NCBI GenBank assembly: GCA_005765155.1
Contig: VCCP01000004.1
Coordinates: forward strand, 3,286,001 to 3,350,000
Origin: Zelopaecilomyces penicillatus
Lineage: Eukaryota; Ascomycota; Sordariomycetes; Hypocreales; Pseudodiploosporaceae
DNA: 64,000 nucleotides
Direction of reading: 5' to 3'
Shown here: positions 53,662-64,000 of the stretch, piece after piece
How positions within the stretch are numbered: position 1 is the stretch's first letter
Layout: the number at the start of each line of letters is the position of its first letter
Notes under the pieces: generated by a model
The model's database searches: none
What the model was told of the DNA's origin: nothing
Seen by the model: only the letters and a program-made list of their open reading frames with translations
Translations under genes and position numbers: made by a program

Positions 53662-54716
53662 CTTTTATTTAATCTATTAAAAGATAATATTTAATAATAA
53701 AAGAAAAATCTTTATAATTAATTTAAGATAAAAGATTTAAATATTATATACTTCTTGCTTAATATATAAACTATATAGGATTAGAAAAATTAATAATTAT
53801 AGCTCTTATAAAAATATATTTATAATATATTTTTAAAGAATTTAATTTAAAAAGATTTATATTAAAAGTAATTCTTATAAAAGTAAATAAAAATCTATAA
53901 TTACACCTAAATAATTATAATAATATAAAATAATTATTTTTTTAATAATTATTTAATATAATACTTTATTTAATATATTATATATATATATATATTATTT
54001 ATTTAGGATTTAAGTTTTCTAGATTTATATTAAATCTATTAATATTGTATACTTTATTAATAAAATAAATCTACAAATATCTTATTAAAACCTAAGATAT
54101 ATTATATTATTATTATTATTTATTAAAATTAATTAAATTAATATTTATAAGCAATTTTAACTTTAAATAGATATATAATAAAAATAATTTTAAATTATAA
54201 TAATATTAATTATTTATATTAATGGATAATACTATTAATTAAAAATTATTAAAATAAAAGATTATTATTATATTATTTATTAAAATAGAATGTATTTTAA
54301 TAAATAATATAATACTAAAGACTATATTTCTTTAGGGCTTATTTATAAAGATTATAAATAATTTAATATAATCTATTTAATTAAATATTAATAATAATAA
54401 TATTATAATTCTTTTTAAAGAAATAAAATATTATAAATAAATAAAATATATAAGGATTAAGTATAATAAGATTTATAAATTAATTAAGAATAATATAAAA
54501 AAATAATCTAGATCTTTAAAAAGAAAAATCTAATAAATTTAAATATTAAAGCATTATTACAACTAATATATAAAAAATAAAGAACCTTTATAAGGCTTAA
54601 AATAAAAGAAATCTAATATTATATAATAGCTATTACTCTTTTTCCTATAAGGTTTTTATAAGAATAATAAGAAAATATTATATTATAATTTTATATTAAT
54701 TTAAATTAAAAAAGGA

Positions 54717-54856
54717 TATTAGATTTTATAATATAATTCAGATTATATAACTATTATATAAGGGAATCACTTATATTTATTATATATCTTTAAAAGTTAA
54801 ATACTTATATTAATTAATTAAATTAATTATATTATATGTATAAACCTTCTTTTATA
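54717..54856 (+). repeat. Cop2 copy 2, 3' LTR (140 bp)
   Basis: TATTAGATTTTATAATATAA to CTTCTTTTATA. Identical in length to the other three Cop2 LTRs. Confidence 0.85.
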
Positions 54857-56068
54857 ATATATAATGATTCTATTAAGCTAGATATTATATATATATTATA
54901 TAAGGGCTATATAAAGTATTAGATATATAAATAATAAATTATAAATATATAAATAATAAGACTTATTTAAAAAGAGATATTTTAAAGAATAAAATAGAAA
55001 TTATATGTATTAATATATTAAAGATTATAATATTTATAGCCTTAATATATTAAGATTAATAAGATTAAAAAGAGCTATAATATTAAATTATAAATAAAAT
55101 TTAAAATACAAAAATTTAAAAACTAAAAAAGAACTTTAATATCTATTAATAAATAAGAAAATACTTATAAAAGTAATTTAATTAATTTATTAATTTTAAA
55201 TATTTATTAATAGTATTATAAATATATAATATTATTCTTAATAATTAAATTTAAAGATTAAAAAAATTATTATAAAAACCTTAAAAGAATTTAATATTAT
55301 AAAAAAGAATTAATTTATTTAGATAATAATAATTAAAAGAATATTAAAAATAATTAATATTTTTATTATAAAGATTATGTTTTAAAAATATATTTATAAA
55401 TTAATTATTAAATTTATAATTAAAAATAATATTATAAAGAAAAAAATTAAATATAATCTTAATACTTTTATTATAATAATAAGCTATAAAATATAATAAT
55501 AATTAAATATTTATTAAATAATAATATTATAATAACTTTTATTAATTTTATATTTTAATAGATTATAAATAAGATTATTTAATTCTTAATATTTAAATTA
55601 AATATTTTAATTATTATAAGGATTTATTTAATATTAATTTAAAGAATTCTAATATTATTATTATATTTATAAAATAAAAATAATATAAAAATTAAAATCT
55701 ATTAATAATATCTAATTAAATTAGTATTAAGAATATATTATATTATTTTAAAGGATTATTATTATAAATATAATACTTCTTTTAAAACTATTATTCTTAA
55801 AAGTATAAATAAATTAATTAAAAAAGGCTTTCTTTTTAAAAAAGGCTTTTATAAATATAAACCCTATAATAAGATAATTTAATTAATAAGGAATTTAAAA
55901 TACCTTAAATATAAATATAAAGCTTATATTTATAATATAATAAAGATAATATATTATTTTTATAATAAAGGTATAAGTATATACTTTAAAAGGTTTAATA
56001 AATATATTATATAAAAGAATAAATTATTATAGAAATATATTATTTATAAAAATATTTTAATTATAAAA
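54857..56068. other. Unclassified RIP-mutated repeat
   Basis: It shares the block near 54,893 with 13,153 and otherwise shows only AT-rich, stop-filled sequence. The last few hundred bases keep some GC (AAAAAAGGCTTTC, ATAAACCCTATAATAAGA) and read like a decayed coding region, but I cannot name it. Confidence 0.45.
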
Positions 56069-57170
56069 GTAATCTCGAACACGCCGCTTCCGCCTCCGGT
56101 TTAGGGGGTATCCCCATTTTGGTAAAGCGCCCTTGCCGCTCTAGTCCACCACCCCTGTCCTCGGCTCTGCTTGCAAGCGGCGGCCCTCCCAAAACTATAT
56201 ATACTAGCCTGTCCCTCGTCGCCTTCTCTATGTACTTTTGACTCTCACACTCCCTCTTTCCTATCAACCAAACCATAGCCGTACCTGACGTGGCCCCTTG
56301 CAAAACCAGCTTATGCATTCCTAACCCCTTCTTTTTGAGCTTGGACGCTCGTTCATCTAGGACTACATGGCCTCCGGCCGGCATTGCAACTCGTTTCATC
56401 AGTCCAAGACGCTTCCCTTGAGGCGCTCAACTGCCACCAGAGCTGTTGTTCGTCTTCTCTGCTGGCAATAGCATAACATCCTCTGGTTTTCAGGTGTATG
56501 CCCTCTATGCCGTCCATACCGTACGATCAGGAGCTATTTTGGAATAGAAAACAATGCCTCTGCCATGGATGGCGTAGATTGCATTCATGGGCCCAAGCCT
56601 CCTGCGTACGGCCAGGTGCACGCAATTCCTAAGGAGACAACAGCAGCGGTCTAGACTATGTTCGGGATGCTAGGCAACCCAAATTCATCTCCTGATGCAC
56701 ATTGATGCGGTCACGCGAGCATCCGAAGTAACACAAGACGCAAGTCTTAGCCTAGAAGGGAGATAACTCCGACGTGGCCGGATATTTTCGGTATGTGTTC
56801 AGCATGCAGCCAAGAACGCATTCCTCCAATCCAATCGCGGAACTTGTTCAATTAAACTGGCACGACGTTGAAAAGGAGCCCGTAGCCGCAAGGCGTGTGC
56901 GTCGATTAATCCATCCGGCTATTTACGTATATGAGTAACTCGTAATCCTTTAATCCGGCAGCAGATTGCGAGCAGACGGCATGTCAGGCCATGCGAGGCG
57001 ATTATCGTGGCGGAGACTCGCAGGATGTCATGAAGTTGACTTCGGCGACTCCGTGAGCCCCTTACACCCTACAAGGATTACAAAGGGCGGCAGGATACAT
57101 GCCCCATATCCAATTTTTTGGTTGGTTGATCGTGTATATATACCGACACATAATAAATTATATAGAAAGA
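56069..57170. other. GC-balanced orphan island without a recognisable gene
   Basis: About 1.1 kb of normal-GC DNA with sharp AT borders. A 112-codon open stretch on minus (about 56,061-56,399) and a shorter one on plus (56,966-57,193) show no domain, biased codon use or partner exons. The second runs into the AT-rich DNA, so I do not call either a gene. A TATA-like ACTATATATACTA (56,193-56,205) followed by a pyrimidine-rich stretch and CTCTCACACTCCCTC could be an old plus-strand promoter. Several TAATCC/CCGG motifs cluster at 56,905-56,965. It may be unique intergenic DNA, a gene relic or a low-copy element that escaped RIP. Confidence 0.5.
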
Positions 57171-59473
57171 TATATTATATTTACCCTGCTTAGGGTTTAT
57201 CTAAAACCTTCTTATATTTTTAAAATCACTGGGAATATCTTTAAATCTATACAATAAGAAGCTTCAGAATAAATAAAATCTTCGAAGATAATCCTACCAG
57301 CCATCAATAGCCACAAATCTATAGTATTAGGTATAGCCGATATTGAATTAATAGAGGAGGGGGTATCTAGAGAAATAATATTCCTAGCAGCCCTAATACA
57401 CTAAGCCCCTACTTTGATAAGGGGAAAACAATATACATAACAACACCAACATTACCCATAGAACTGTAGGGTGATTTTAGGGTAGTTATGTAGCCAGTAT
57501 AGTCCGCAAGGATTGAATAGGCAAGAAAAGCTATAAAGCGGTGATATAATGAATTAAACTTAAGGGATCAATTAATCATCCTATAACTGATTAGATAAAA
57601 AAGATAGCTTTTTAATAGCTAGTCTTTTAAATATACTAGAAAATTCTTAGATAGAAGGGGGAAAAAAAAACTTAAATTTAATAATATCTACCTATTTAAA
57701 TAACCTAGATATAGCCTATCTATTTATATAGTTCAATCCCCTTAAGTATAGCTTATATAGTTATAGCTTAATTAATTAATAAGAGAGTATATTTAACCCA
57801 GCTATCAAAACCCTTCTAATAAATATTAAAGATAACTAACCCTATTATTAAGTTAGATAATATTTATAACCAATTAAGCAATAATATTTAAATATAATCT
57901 TTAGATACCTATATATATATACTTTATTTCTTTTATTTTATCTATCCTTAATTAAGTATTTCCTTAATATTTAATCCCTTTAACTCCTTTAATATCCTTA
58001 AAGTATTTAACTCTATTACTTAATCTATAGATAGAGGTATTATTGGTTATACTTATATAGTATAGTATTTAGATCTATTAGATTAAATAGCTTAAATTAT
58101 TAGCCTATTAAAAGAAGCTTTTATTATCTTCTTAATATATTAAAGAATCCCTTTTATAACTATTCTATTAGAATAGAGACTAATATAACTATTAGAGTAT
58201 TTAATATATAATATAAGCCTTTTAATAAGGAATATATTATTTATCTTCTTAGTAAATTTAATAGTTATAGTATGCCTTATTGCTCTTAAGTATTATAAAG
58301 GCAAACCAATATCTATTTAAATAATAATCTCTTCCTTATATCTTATAGATTAAATTAATAGTATATAGTATAAAGAGAGTTAAGGGTTTAATTTCTCTTA
58401 TTAATTTCTTTATTTCTTTTCTAGATTTCCCTTTTCTTTATTAAAAGGATTAGTTTACTTATAAGAAAGATATCTATTATCTAATTAAGATATCCTATCT
58501 AAATTCCTATTAATAAACCATTTTAGGGTTATAATAATATCTCTAGAAGTATTAATATCCTTATTTAAGTTAGTTATAAGGATACTTAAAGAAGTTAATT
58601 TAGCTATTTACTTTTTAAAGATAATATATTTCTAAGGATTTAAATATAATATAAGCTATATTAATATTAACTCTAATTCCTTATTTAATAAATCTTAATT
58701 AGATAATCCTTAAGTATCCTTAATACTACTATATATAAATAAACTAAGCCTAAATAAAAGCCTAAAAACTAAATAAATAATAAATAACCTATTCCTATTA
58801 GCTCCTAGAGAATACTATTAAAATACTATTATTTAATTATTATTAGATTAAGTTATAATTAACTTAGCTTCCTTAATAATAATTATATTAATAATCTTAA
58901 CTACCTTAAGCTTAATTATTTTATTATACTTAAACTTATTATTTAATTATTAATTAATAATAGCTTTAAAGAATATAGATTTTTATACTTTAATAAGATA
59001 AGTAAATAATACTATAATAATCTATATAAATAATATAAATAAGCTATCTCCTATAGGTATATAGAAGATTTTAGAGTTATTATATAGTATAGGTAAGGTA
59101 TATCTATTAATTAAGAATAGTATAGTATCTCTTAAATAAGTAAAATAAAGTACTTTATCTATATTTTAATTATAGATTATTTAATTATTAAGATCCTATA
59201 AAGTAATATAATAAAAGCTTTATAAGCACTTAGTTATATCTAACTTATTAATAATAAGATATAGTATAATACTTCTTACTTTAAGTATATAGCTAGATAT
59301 AAGCTGATTTAAATTATTAAATAGGTATTAATCTCTTAGTAATAAATAAAAGAAACTATTAGAGAATAAATAAAATATATTATTATAAGACTATTTAATC
59401 TTATTTAAATCTTTCTTAATTTAATTAAGATAAGAGTAAAATCTAATTAATCCTCTAATAATAATATAGACCT
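57171..59473 (-). repeat. Unidentified, moderately RIPed repeat with coding-like minus strand
   Basis: AT-rich, but far less so than the left half. On the minus strand several long, stop-interrupted frames read like protein, for example DKVLYFTYLRDTILFLINRY around 59,100 and IRHTITIKFTKKINN around 58,250. A 62-codon open piece at 57,212-57,400 has SINSISAIPNTIDLWLLMAG. I do not recognise the family, and the pieces are not clearly in one frame. It ends at the Cop1 5' LTR. TTAGGG at 57,191 is single, not telomeric. Confidence 0.4.
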
Positions 59474-59945
59474 TGTTAAAATAAGTGGGTTTTATATAAC
59501 AGCCTAACCTGTTATAAGACTAGTAGTTAGACCTACTTCAGCTTAATAGCTAAACCTGCTATAGCCCTAGCAGCCAGACCTGCTATAAGGTAGCAGCCTG
59601 ACCTGCTATAAGACCTAAAAAGCCCATACAGCCTGATCTGCTATATCAGGCTAGATTAGTAAAATAAGGGCTTATTCCTTATATCTCTCTCTTTCTTATT
59701 ATTTGGAATGCTTAGAAATCTAAAGAAATATTATTTGGAATTCTTAAATAATTTCAAATAATCCTAGTATTATTTAGATATATAAGATAGCTAGATTCCT
59801 AATTAAATCCTGCTTTCTTTCTCTATTAGTAATTTAATTATTTCTTTCTTCTTTTTTATAGACTTTACTCTGAATAATTATTTACTGCCTTTCTTTCACT
59901 GCTATTACTATTAGCTTTAGTTATAACTTTATACTATAAATTATA
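59474..59945 (+). repeat. Cop1 5' LTR (472 bp)
   Basis: It begins TGTTAAAATAAGTGGG, retaining an intact TG, and ends AAATTATA. It holds a series of near-identical short repeats of the form AGCCTGACCTGCTATAAGAC (for example 59,501, 59,572, 59,595 and 59,630) and a CTCTCTCTTTC tract. Confidence 0.8.
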
Positions 59946-59948
59946 ATA

Positions 59949-59960
59949 GATTATAAGCTT
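59949..59960 (+). other. Cop1 primer-binding site
   Basis: GATTATAAGCTT three bases after the LTR, the same site and spacing as in both Cop2 copies; half-tRNA-iMet type. Confidence 0.5.
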
Positions 59961-60499
59961 AAAAGAATAGTTATTCTAGATTATAAAAAGAAGACTCTTT
60001 TTCCTATTATATTTAATCTCTTTATATATTAGATTTTTTACCCCTCCTTTAATTAGTTAGACCTATATTTCCCATTAATTAGAAGTCATAAAAAACACTA
60101 TATATATAAGAGTTAAATATTAAACCTATAGCTTATAGTATAACTCACTTTCAGATTTATAGATTATTAATTCAGACTTATAGAATTATAGGTTATAGCT
60201 TTATTAACTATATTAAATATGATTAATCACTTAAATTACTAATTAACTTTATAAAAGGCTTATATAAGACTATAGAAGTTAACTAACTAACCAAAGATAC
60301 TATACCAGCTATACTATAACCTAATTATAGCTAGCATATAATAAGCAACCCTTATACCTAGTACCTCTCTAGTTAATTAGCTAGTTCTAGGGCTCTTATT
60401 AAGACCTAGCTATATATAGCACTACTATAATTAATACTTTCAGCTATTTATAACACTATTATACAGCTATAAGCTTATTTTTAAAAGCTTATTTTTCTT

Positions 60500-63400
60500 T
60501 TATATTATTATAATTATTAATTATAGTAATCTGATTCTAAAAATATCTGATCAGGATCTTCTAATAGAAGGAAATTTATTAGAATTATAAGCTCTTTGGT
60601 CCTAGATATAGAAGCTTACCTAATAACTATAATAGCTATAGGCCTGAGTTATAAAGGCTATAGTAGCTAATAGTACTAAAGAACTGCTATAACCTTAACC
60701 TAAGCCACCTTAGCTATTGCTATAGCTAGCATAGCCCTTCAATATACTAGGGGAACTAGCTCTAAAAGAGCTATCTAAGAAAATACAGGCCTTTCCAAAA
60801 GCCTATAGATTAAGGGGCCTTAATAACTATAACCAATAGCTTTAAACCCTATTAATCTAACTATAAGCACTTGGATTACTCACTTTTCTTTTAAACCTTA
60901 TTATAAGCCTTAGCCTTAATAACTATTATCAGACTATTTTATTTCTATTACTTTATAATAGCTATATATAATATCTATAAGCCTCTATAAGTTAGGTTAT
61001 AATATTATTAAAAGCTTATAAAATACTAAATAAGCAATACTGCTATAGTACTACCCTATAGTATAAAACCCTCTATAGCACCTTTTACAAGCTTAGCTTT
61101 AACAGCTATAAAGGCTCTATAAAGGCATTTAATAATGAATTTAATACTTAACTTACTAAGCTATAATTAGCTTTAATTACTATATAGCCTATAGATCAGA
61201 TAAATCAGTATCTAAAGGCTATAAAAGATGCTTTTCTATAATAGGCTGAATGCCAAAGGAATAATATCAGGATCTATATAGTACTTAATATCTTATTAGA
61301 TACTCTGAATTTATAGTTCCTTATAGCAGACTTGCTAGAAGAGCTATAAGATAAAAGCTCTTTAGTTATAAAAGCTAGCTCTTATAGGGCTAGAGAAGCT
61401 AAGGAACCTTCTAAAAAGACCTATAAGGACTTTAAAAAGAAGGAAAAACCATTTAAATCCATTGAAAAACAGCCTTATAAGCCCTTTTAAAAGGATAAAA
61501 AGACAAAGAAGCCTACTACTAGCAGTAAGGAATCTAATAAAGCTTCCTTTATAATAGGTATTTATAACCTATCTATAGATGACTAGAATACTACAGCCAG
61601 TATTTAGAGCTCTGATTCTAAATCTGATATAAAAGGTTTAGAAGCTATAGAGCCTAAAGAATCAGCCTATAGCACTTATTATAATATTAATATAAAGAAC
61701 ACCCTGCTATATAATACTGGCTTAATATACTATATAGTTAATAATAGAATCCTCTTTACTAGTTATAATGCCTATAGTAAGAAACTAAGGCCTATAGCGA
61801 TTGATAGTGGTTTAATCTATCTAAAAGGATCTAGAATAGCTATATTTATAATACTTATAATATTTAAACCCAGAATGTATAGTACTTTAGAGCTAAAAAA
61901 TATATTATATATCTCTAATATAGATATAAATATAATAAATAGGGTTAAGTATTATATTTCTGGTGATATACTTATAAAAGAGAAGCTATTTATAATAGGC
62001 TGAACCTATTATAGCCTATTAAACTTTATTAAATATAGCTTCTTCCTATAGTAAAAAGGGAAGCCTATATCTGAATTTATAAGGCCTTCTAATCATTATT
62101 ATAGCTATCTAATAGCAGTTAAAATCATTTTTAAATCTCCCTTTAGTGTATATAAGGATCTTACTAAGCCCTTTAAACCAGTAAAACAGCTGCTAGAATC
62201 AATAAAAAGCCCTGAAATTTCAGGCCTATATATATCAGAAAGCCTTAATATAAACTCAGGCCTATTAAAAGATCTACTAGAAGATACTATATCCCTTCTA
62301 AAACCCTCTAAAAATACTATTATAAAGGGAGATATAGGTCTTTTAGCTAAAACTAGCTACTAAAAGCTATTACAGCTAGCAGGAATTTGGCATATCTGTC
62401 TCGGCTATATTGGCCTATAGCTGTTAAAGAAGACCACTAAAATTTCAGCAGGCTTATCTGATTTTACTGCTATAAAAGAAGCAGATTTCTTCTGTTTAGT
62501 ATATATATAGGCTAAATCAGTATATAGACCCTTTAAAAACCTGATTCCAGACCTGCTAGAAGTGCTAGAGGTTATAAAGGGAGATATATTTCAGATAAAA
62601 TCAACCCCTTATAATAAGCTCTCTATAGGGCTTATTTTAATAGAAAGAAAATCCTGTTATTAAATGGTTCTTTTACTGCTTAATAAGAAAGGTTATACTG
62701 TCTTCTCTATTATAAAAAGATTATTTAAAGGATTAAAAGCCTATTATAAAAAATATCTTTTATAGCTGTATTTTAATGATAGAAAAGAGGTCTTAGTATT
62801 GCTAAAAGACTGGTTAGCAGGCAAAGGTATCGGTTTTAGTATATCCAGCCTTTATATTTATAAGCAAAATAGCCTGCTAGAACACTCTATAAGGGTTATT
62901 CTAGACTGATTATAGGCCATTATAATATAGGCCTAGCTGCTACTCTACCTTTGGATCGCTATTTTATCTATTATAGTTAACCTTATTAACTATATAATGG
63001 TTATAAATAGAGATCTCAGCCTATTATAGCTCTTCTTATAAGAGCTAAAACCAGCCCTAGCAGCTAACAAACCAAATTTAACAGCCTATAGAGCTATTAA
63101 AGTATACTATAAGGTTGTTATCCCTGCTAAGAAGTGCTAATAAGGCATTAAACTAAGCCCTAGAACAGAACCAGCCAGGCTGCTGGCTATACTAGGCAAA
63201 AATATCTATTCGGTCTATATACCCTCTTGCTGGCAGATAACTAAGACCTCTTTCCTTTATATTATAGAAGGAATAGGCCCTATAAGCCAGGGCCTAAAGG
63301 GTAATTTTCACAGCCTTTAGAGCCCTTCTAGCTTAGAGGGAGAATTAAAAGAGCTTTACACCCTATTAAAACCAATAGACTAATCTACCCTAAAGAGTCT

Positions 63401-64000
63401 GACTGATTTATAAGCTCTTGATCAAGCTAGAAGACCTATATAGCTGCCAGAACCTGTATTACAGGCACTATAACAGCTGTTATAGACGCTATAATAACTG
63501 TTATAGCTGCCATAGCCCTTATCACAGCCCCTAGCACAGCTGCCACAGCTGTTAGAAGACCCTGAACCTATATAGCTAGACCTTGCCTACCCTATAAATA
63601 TCTGCTATAAGCTAAAGATAAAATTCACTGCTAAGGCTTCTTTAGAATCTGCTAGCTGGAAATAAGCCTTAGAAGACCCTGTTAAGGAATAGTGGATTAG
63701 CATTATTTATAGCGAATTCCATCAAATTCTATAAGCTAAAGTCATGCATTTTATCTCTTTTTCAGAGGTTCTAAAAGACTGAAAAATCCTGAAAAATAGG
63801 CTTATTCTTAAGCTTAAAAAGGACTTATAAAATCAGCCCTTAAAATATAAGGCTAGGCTTGTTATAAAGGGTTTTATATAAACTAAAGGAAAGGATTACT
63901 TTAAAACCTTTGTAGCTATTAGTATTCCCCCTACCTGGCGGATTTTACTAGCTTTAGCAGCCTCTTATAACTAGGAAATCGAGCAAATTGATTTTATAGG
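60500..64000 (+). pseudogene. Cop1 gag-pol polyprotein, stop-interrupted, partial
   Basis: A single frame (codons starting at positions divisible by three) runs from gag to RT with no frameshift, only in-frame stops from CAG/CGA/TGG-type codons. Gag lies at about 60,500-61,650 with a Lys-rich stretch (TYKDFKKKEKPFK). The protease region follows from 61,713 (NTGLIYYIVNNRILFTSYN). The pre-integrase zinc segment is at about 62,380-62,510 (WHICLGYIGL, later FFCLVY; the His/Cys ligands are partly lost). The integrase core follows: GDIFQ at 62,580, FNDRKEV at 62,772, and NSLLEHS near 62,875 for the DDE acids. RT begins near 63,690 (EFHQIL) and reaches DYFKTF and EIEQIDFIG at the window end. The gag start codon is not identifiable. 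Confidence 0.9.

Larger units (their letters stand above)
49707..54856 (+). mobile_element. Cop2 copy 2: complete 5.15-kb Ty1/Copia element (RIP-mutated)
   Basis: 140-bp LTRs at 49,707-49,846 and 54,717-54,856, a primer-binding site at 49,850-49,860, and a purine-rich AAAAAAGGA just before the 3' LTR. On the plus strand the Copia RT order is readable. An IYIKFFLGFK-like stretch followed by VYKLNRLYINL (family: IYM..P.GF, then VCKLNRALYGL) lies around 53,450-53,530. Then YINNILLF at 53,647, the YVDD box with both Asp lost. The flanks share only ATAT, so the target duplication is ambiguous. Confidence 0.85.
59474..64000 (+). mobile_element. Cop1 right copy: Ty1/Copia element, 5' part, cut by window end
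   Basis: 5' LTR, primer-binding site and a gag-pol frame follow in order, and the element continues beyond 64,000. It is mutated more lightly than the copy at 1-1,530, so domains can be read with confidence. The left copy is the same family (colinear from 61,967). Confidence 0.9.

Noticed and set aside
56061..56399. 112-codon minus-strand frame in the orphan island
   Set aside because: No recognisable domain, exon partner or conserved motif; composition alone allows a frame this long. Kept only as a hint in the island entry.
56966..57193. 75-codon plus-strand frame
   Set aside because: It relies on a non-ATG start and runs into AT-rich repeat sequence; no evidence of a gene.
57185..57215. 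Telomere-like TTAGGG
   Set aside because: Single occurrence, not an array; no subtelomeric context.
57171..59473. Starship-type captain (tyrosine recombinase) or other large cargo element
   Set aside because: I looked for recombinase motifs in the minus-strand segments and could not identify any; no boundary repeats or cargo genes are visible.

Overview
The window looks like nuclear DNA of a filamentous ascomycete (Pezizomycotina) with AT isochores. The evidence is two intact, multi-intron housekeeping genes with typical fungal introns (GTATGT/GTAAGT/GTGAGT donors, 59-214 nt), set inside tens of kilobases of stop-saturated, extremely AT-rich sequence. That sequence is recognisable as LTR retrotransposons eroded by C-to-T/G-to-A changes. 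CpA and CpG are almost gone, and surviving C/G lies mostly in CT/CC (AG/GG) contexts, which is the signature of repeat-induced point mutation (RIP). I cannot name the species.

Layout. (1) 1-2.05 kb: the 3' end of a Copia element (called Cop1 here) and its LTR. (2) 2.06-13.13 kb: an LTR element (LTR-X, about 170-bp LTRs, TSD AGTAT, minus strand) that contains a nested Gypsy copy (Gyp1, minus). (3) 13.1-16.25 kb: unclassified repeats (Rep-H, Rep-C). (4) 16.25-29.19 kb: a plus-strand Gypsy (Gyp3) inserted in Rep-C and itself split by a complete 5.3-kb Copia (Cop2, exact 140-bp LTRs, minus strand). (5) 29.2-31.74 kb: more repeat debris. (6) 31.74-36.06 kb: the only gene island. It holds an OST3/OST6-type oligosaccharyltransferase subunit (+) and the RACK1/CpcB/Asc1 ribosomal WD40 protein (-), convergent, with a probable U24 (snR24-type) C/D snoRNA in the last RACK1 intron. 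(7) 36.06-49.7 kb: a Gypsy copy (Gyp2) broken by Rep-H, by a second complete LTR-X (TSD AGAAT) and by another Gypsy copy, then a solo Cop1 LTR and Rep-C. (8) 49.7-54.86 kb: a second complete Cop2 (+). (9) 54.9-56.07 kb: unclassified AT-rich DNA. (10) 56.07-57.17 kb: a GC-balanced island without a recognisable gene. (11) 57.2-59.47 kb: a moderately mutated unknown repeat. (12) 59.47-64 kb: the 5' LTR and gag-pol of a milder-RIPed Cop1, cut by the window end.

Function. The two genes are general cell machinery: N-glycosylation in the ER, and the 40S ribosome with signalling. They show no sign of belonging to a special pathway. The rest is silenced transposon DNA whose nested order can be read from target-site duplications. 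I did not find a convincing undescribed system. The best leads are the intronic snoRNA, small hairpin/TIR elements beside the OST3 gene, a RACK1 substitution at the ribosome-contact Lys, an element with a partly RIP-free end, and the orphan GC island at 56-57 kb.
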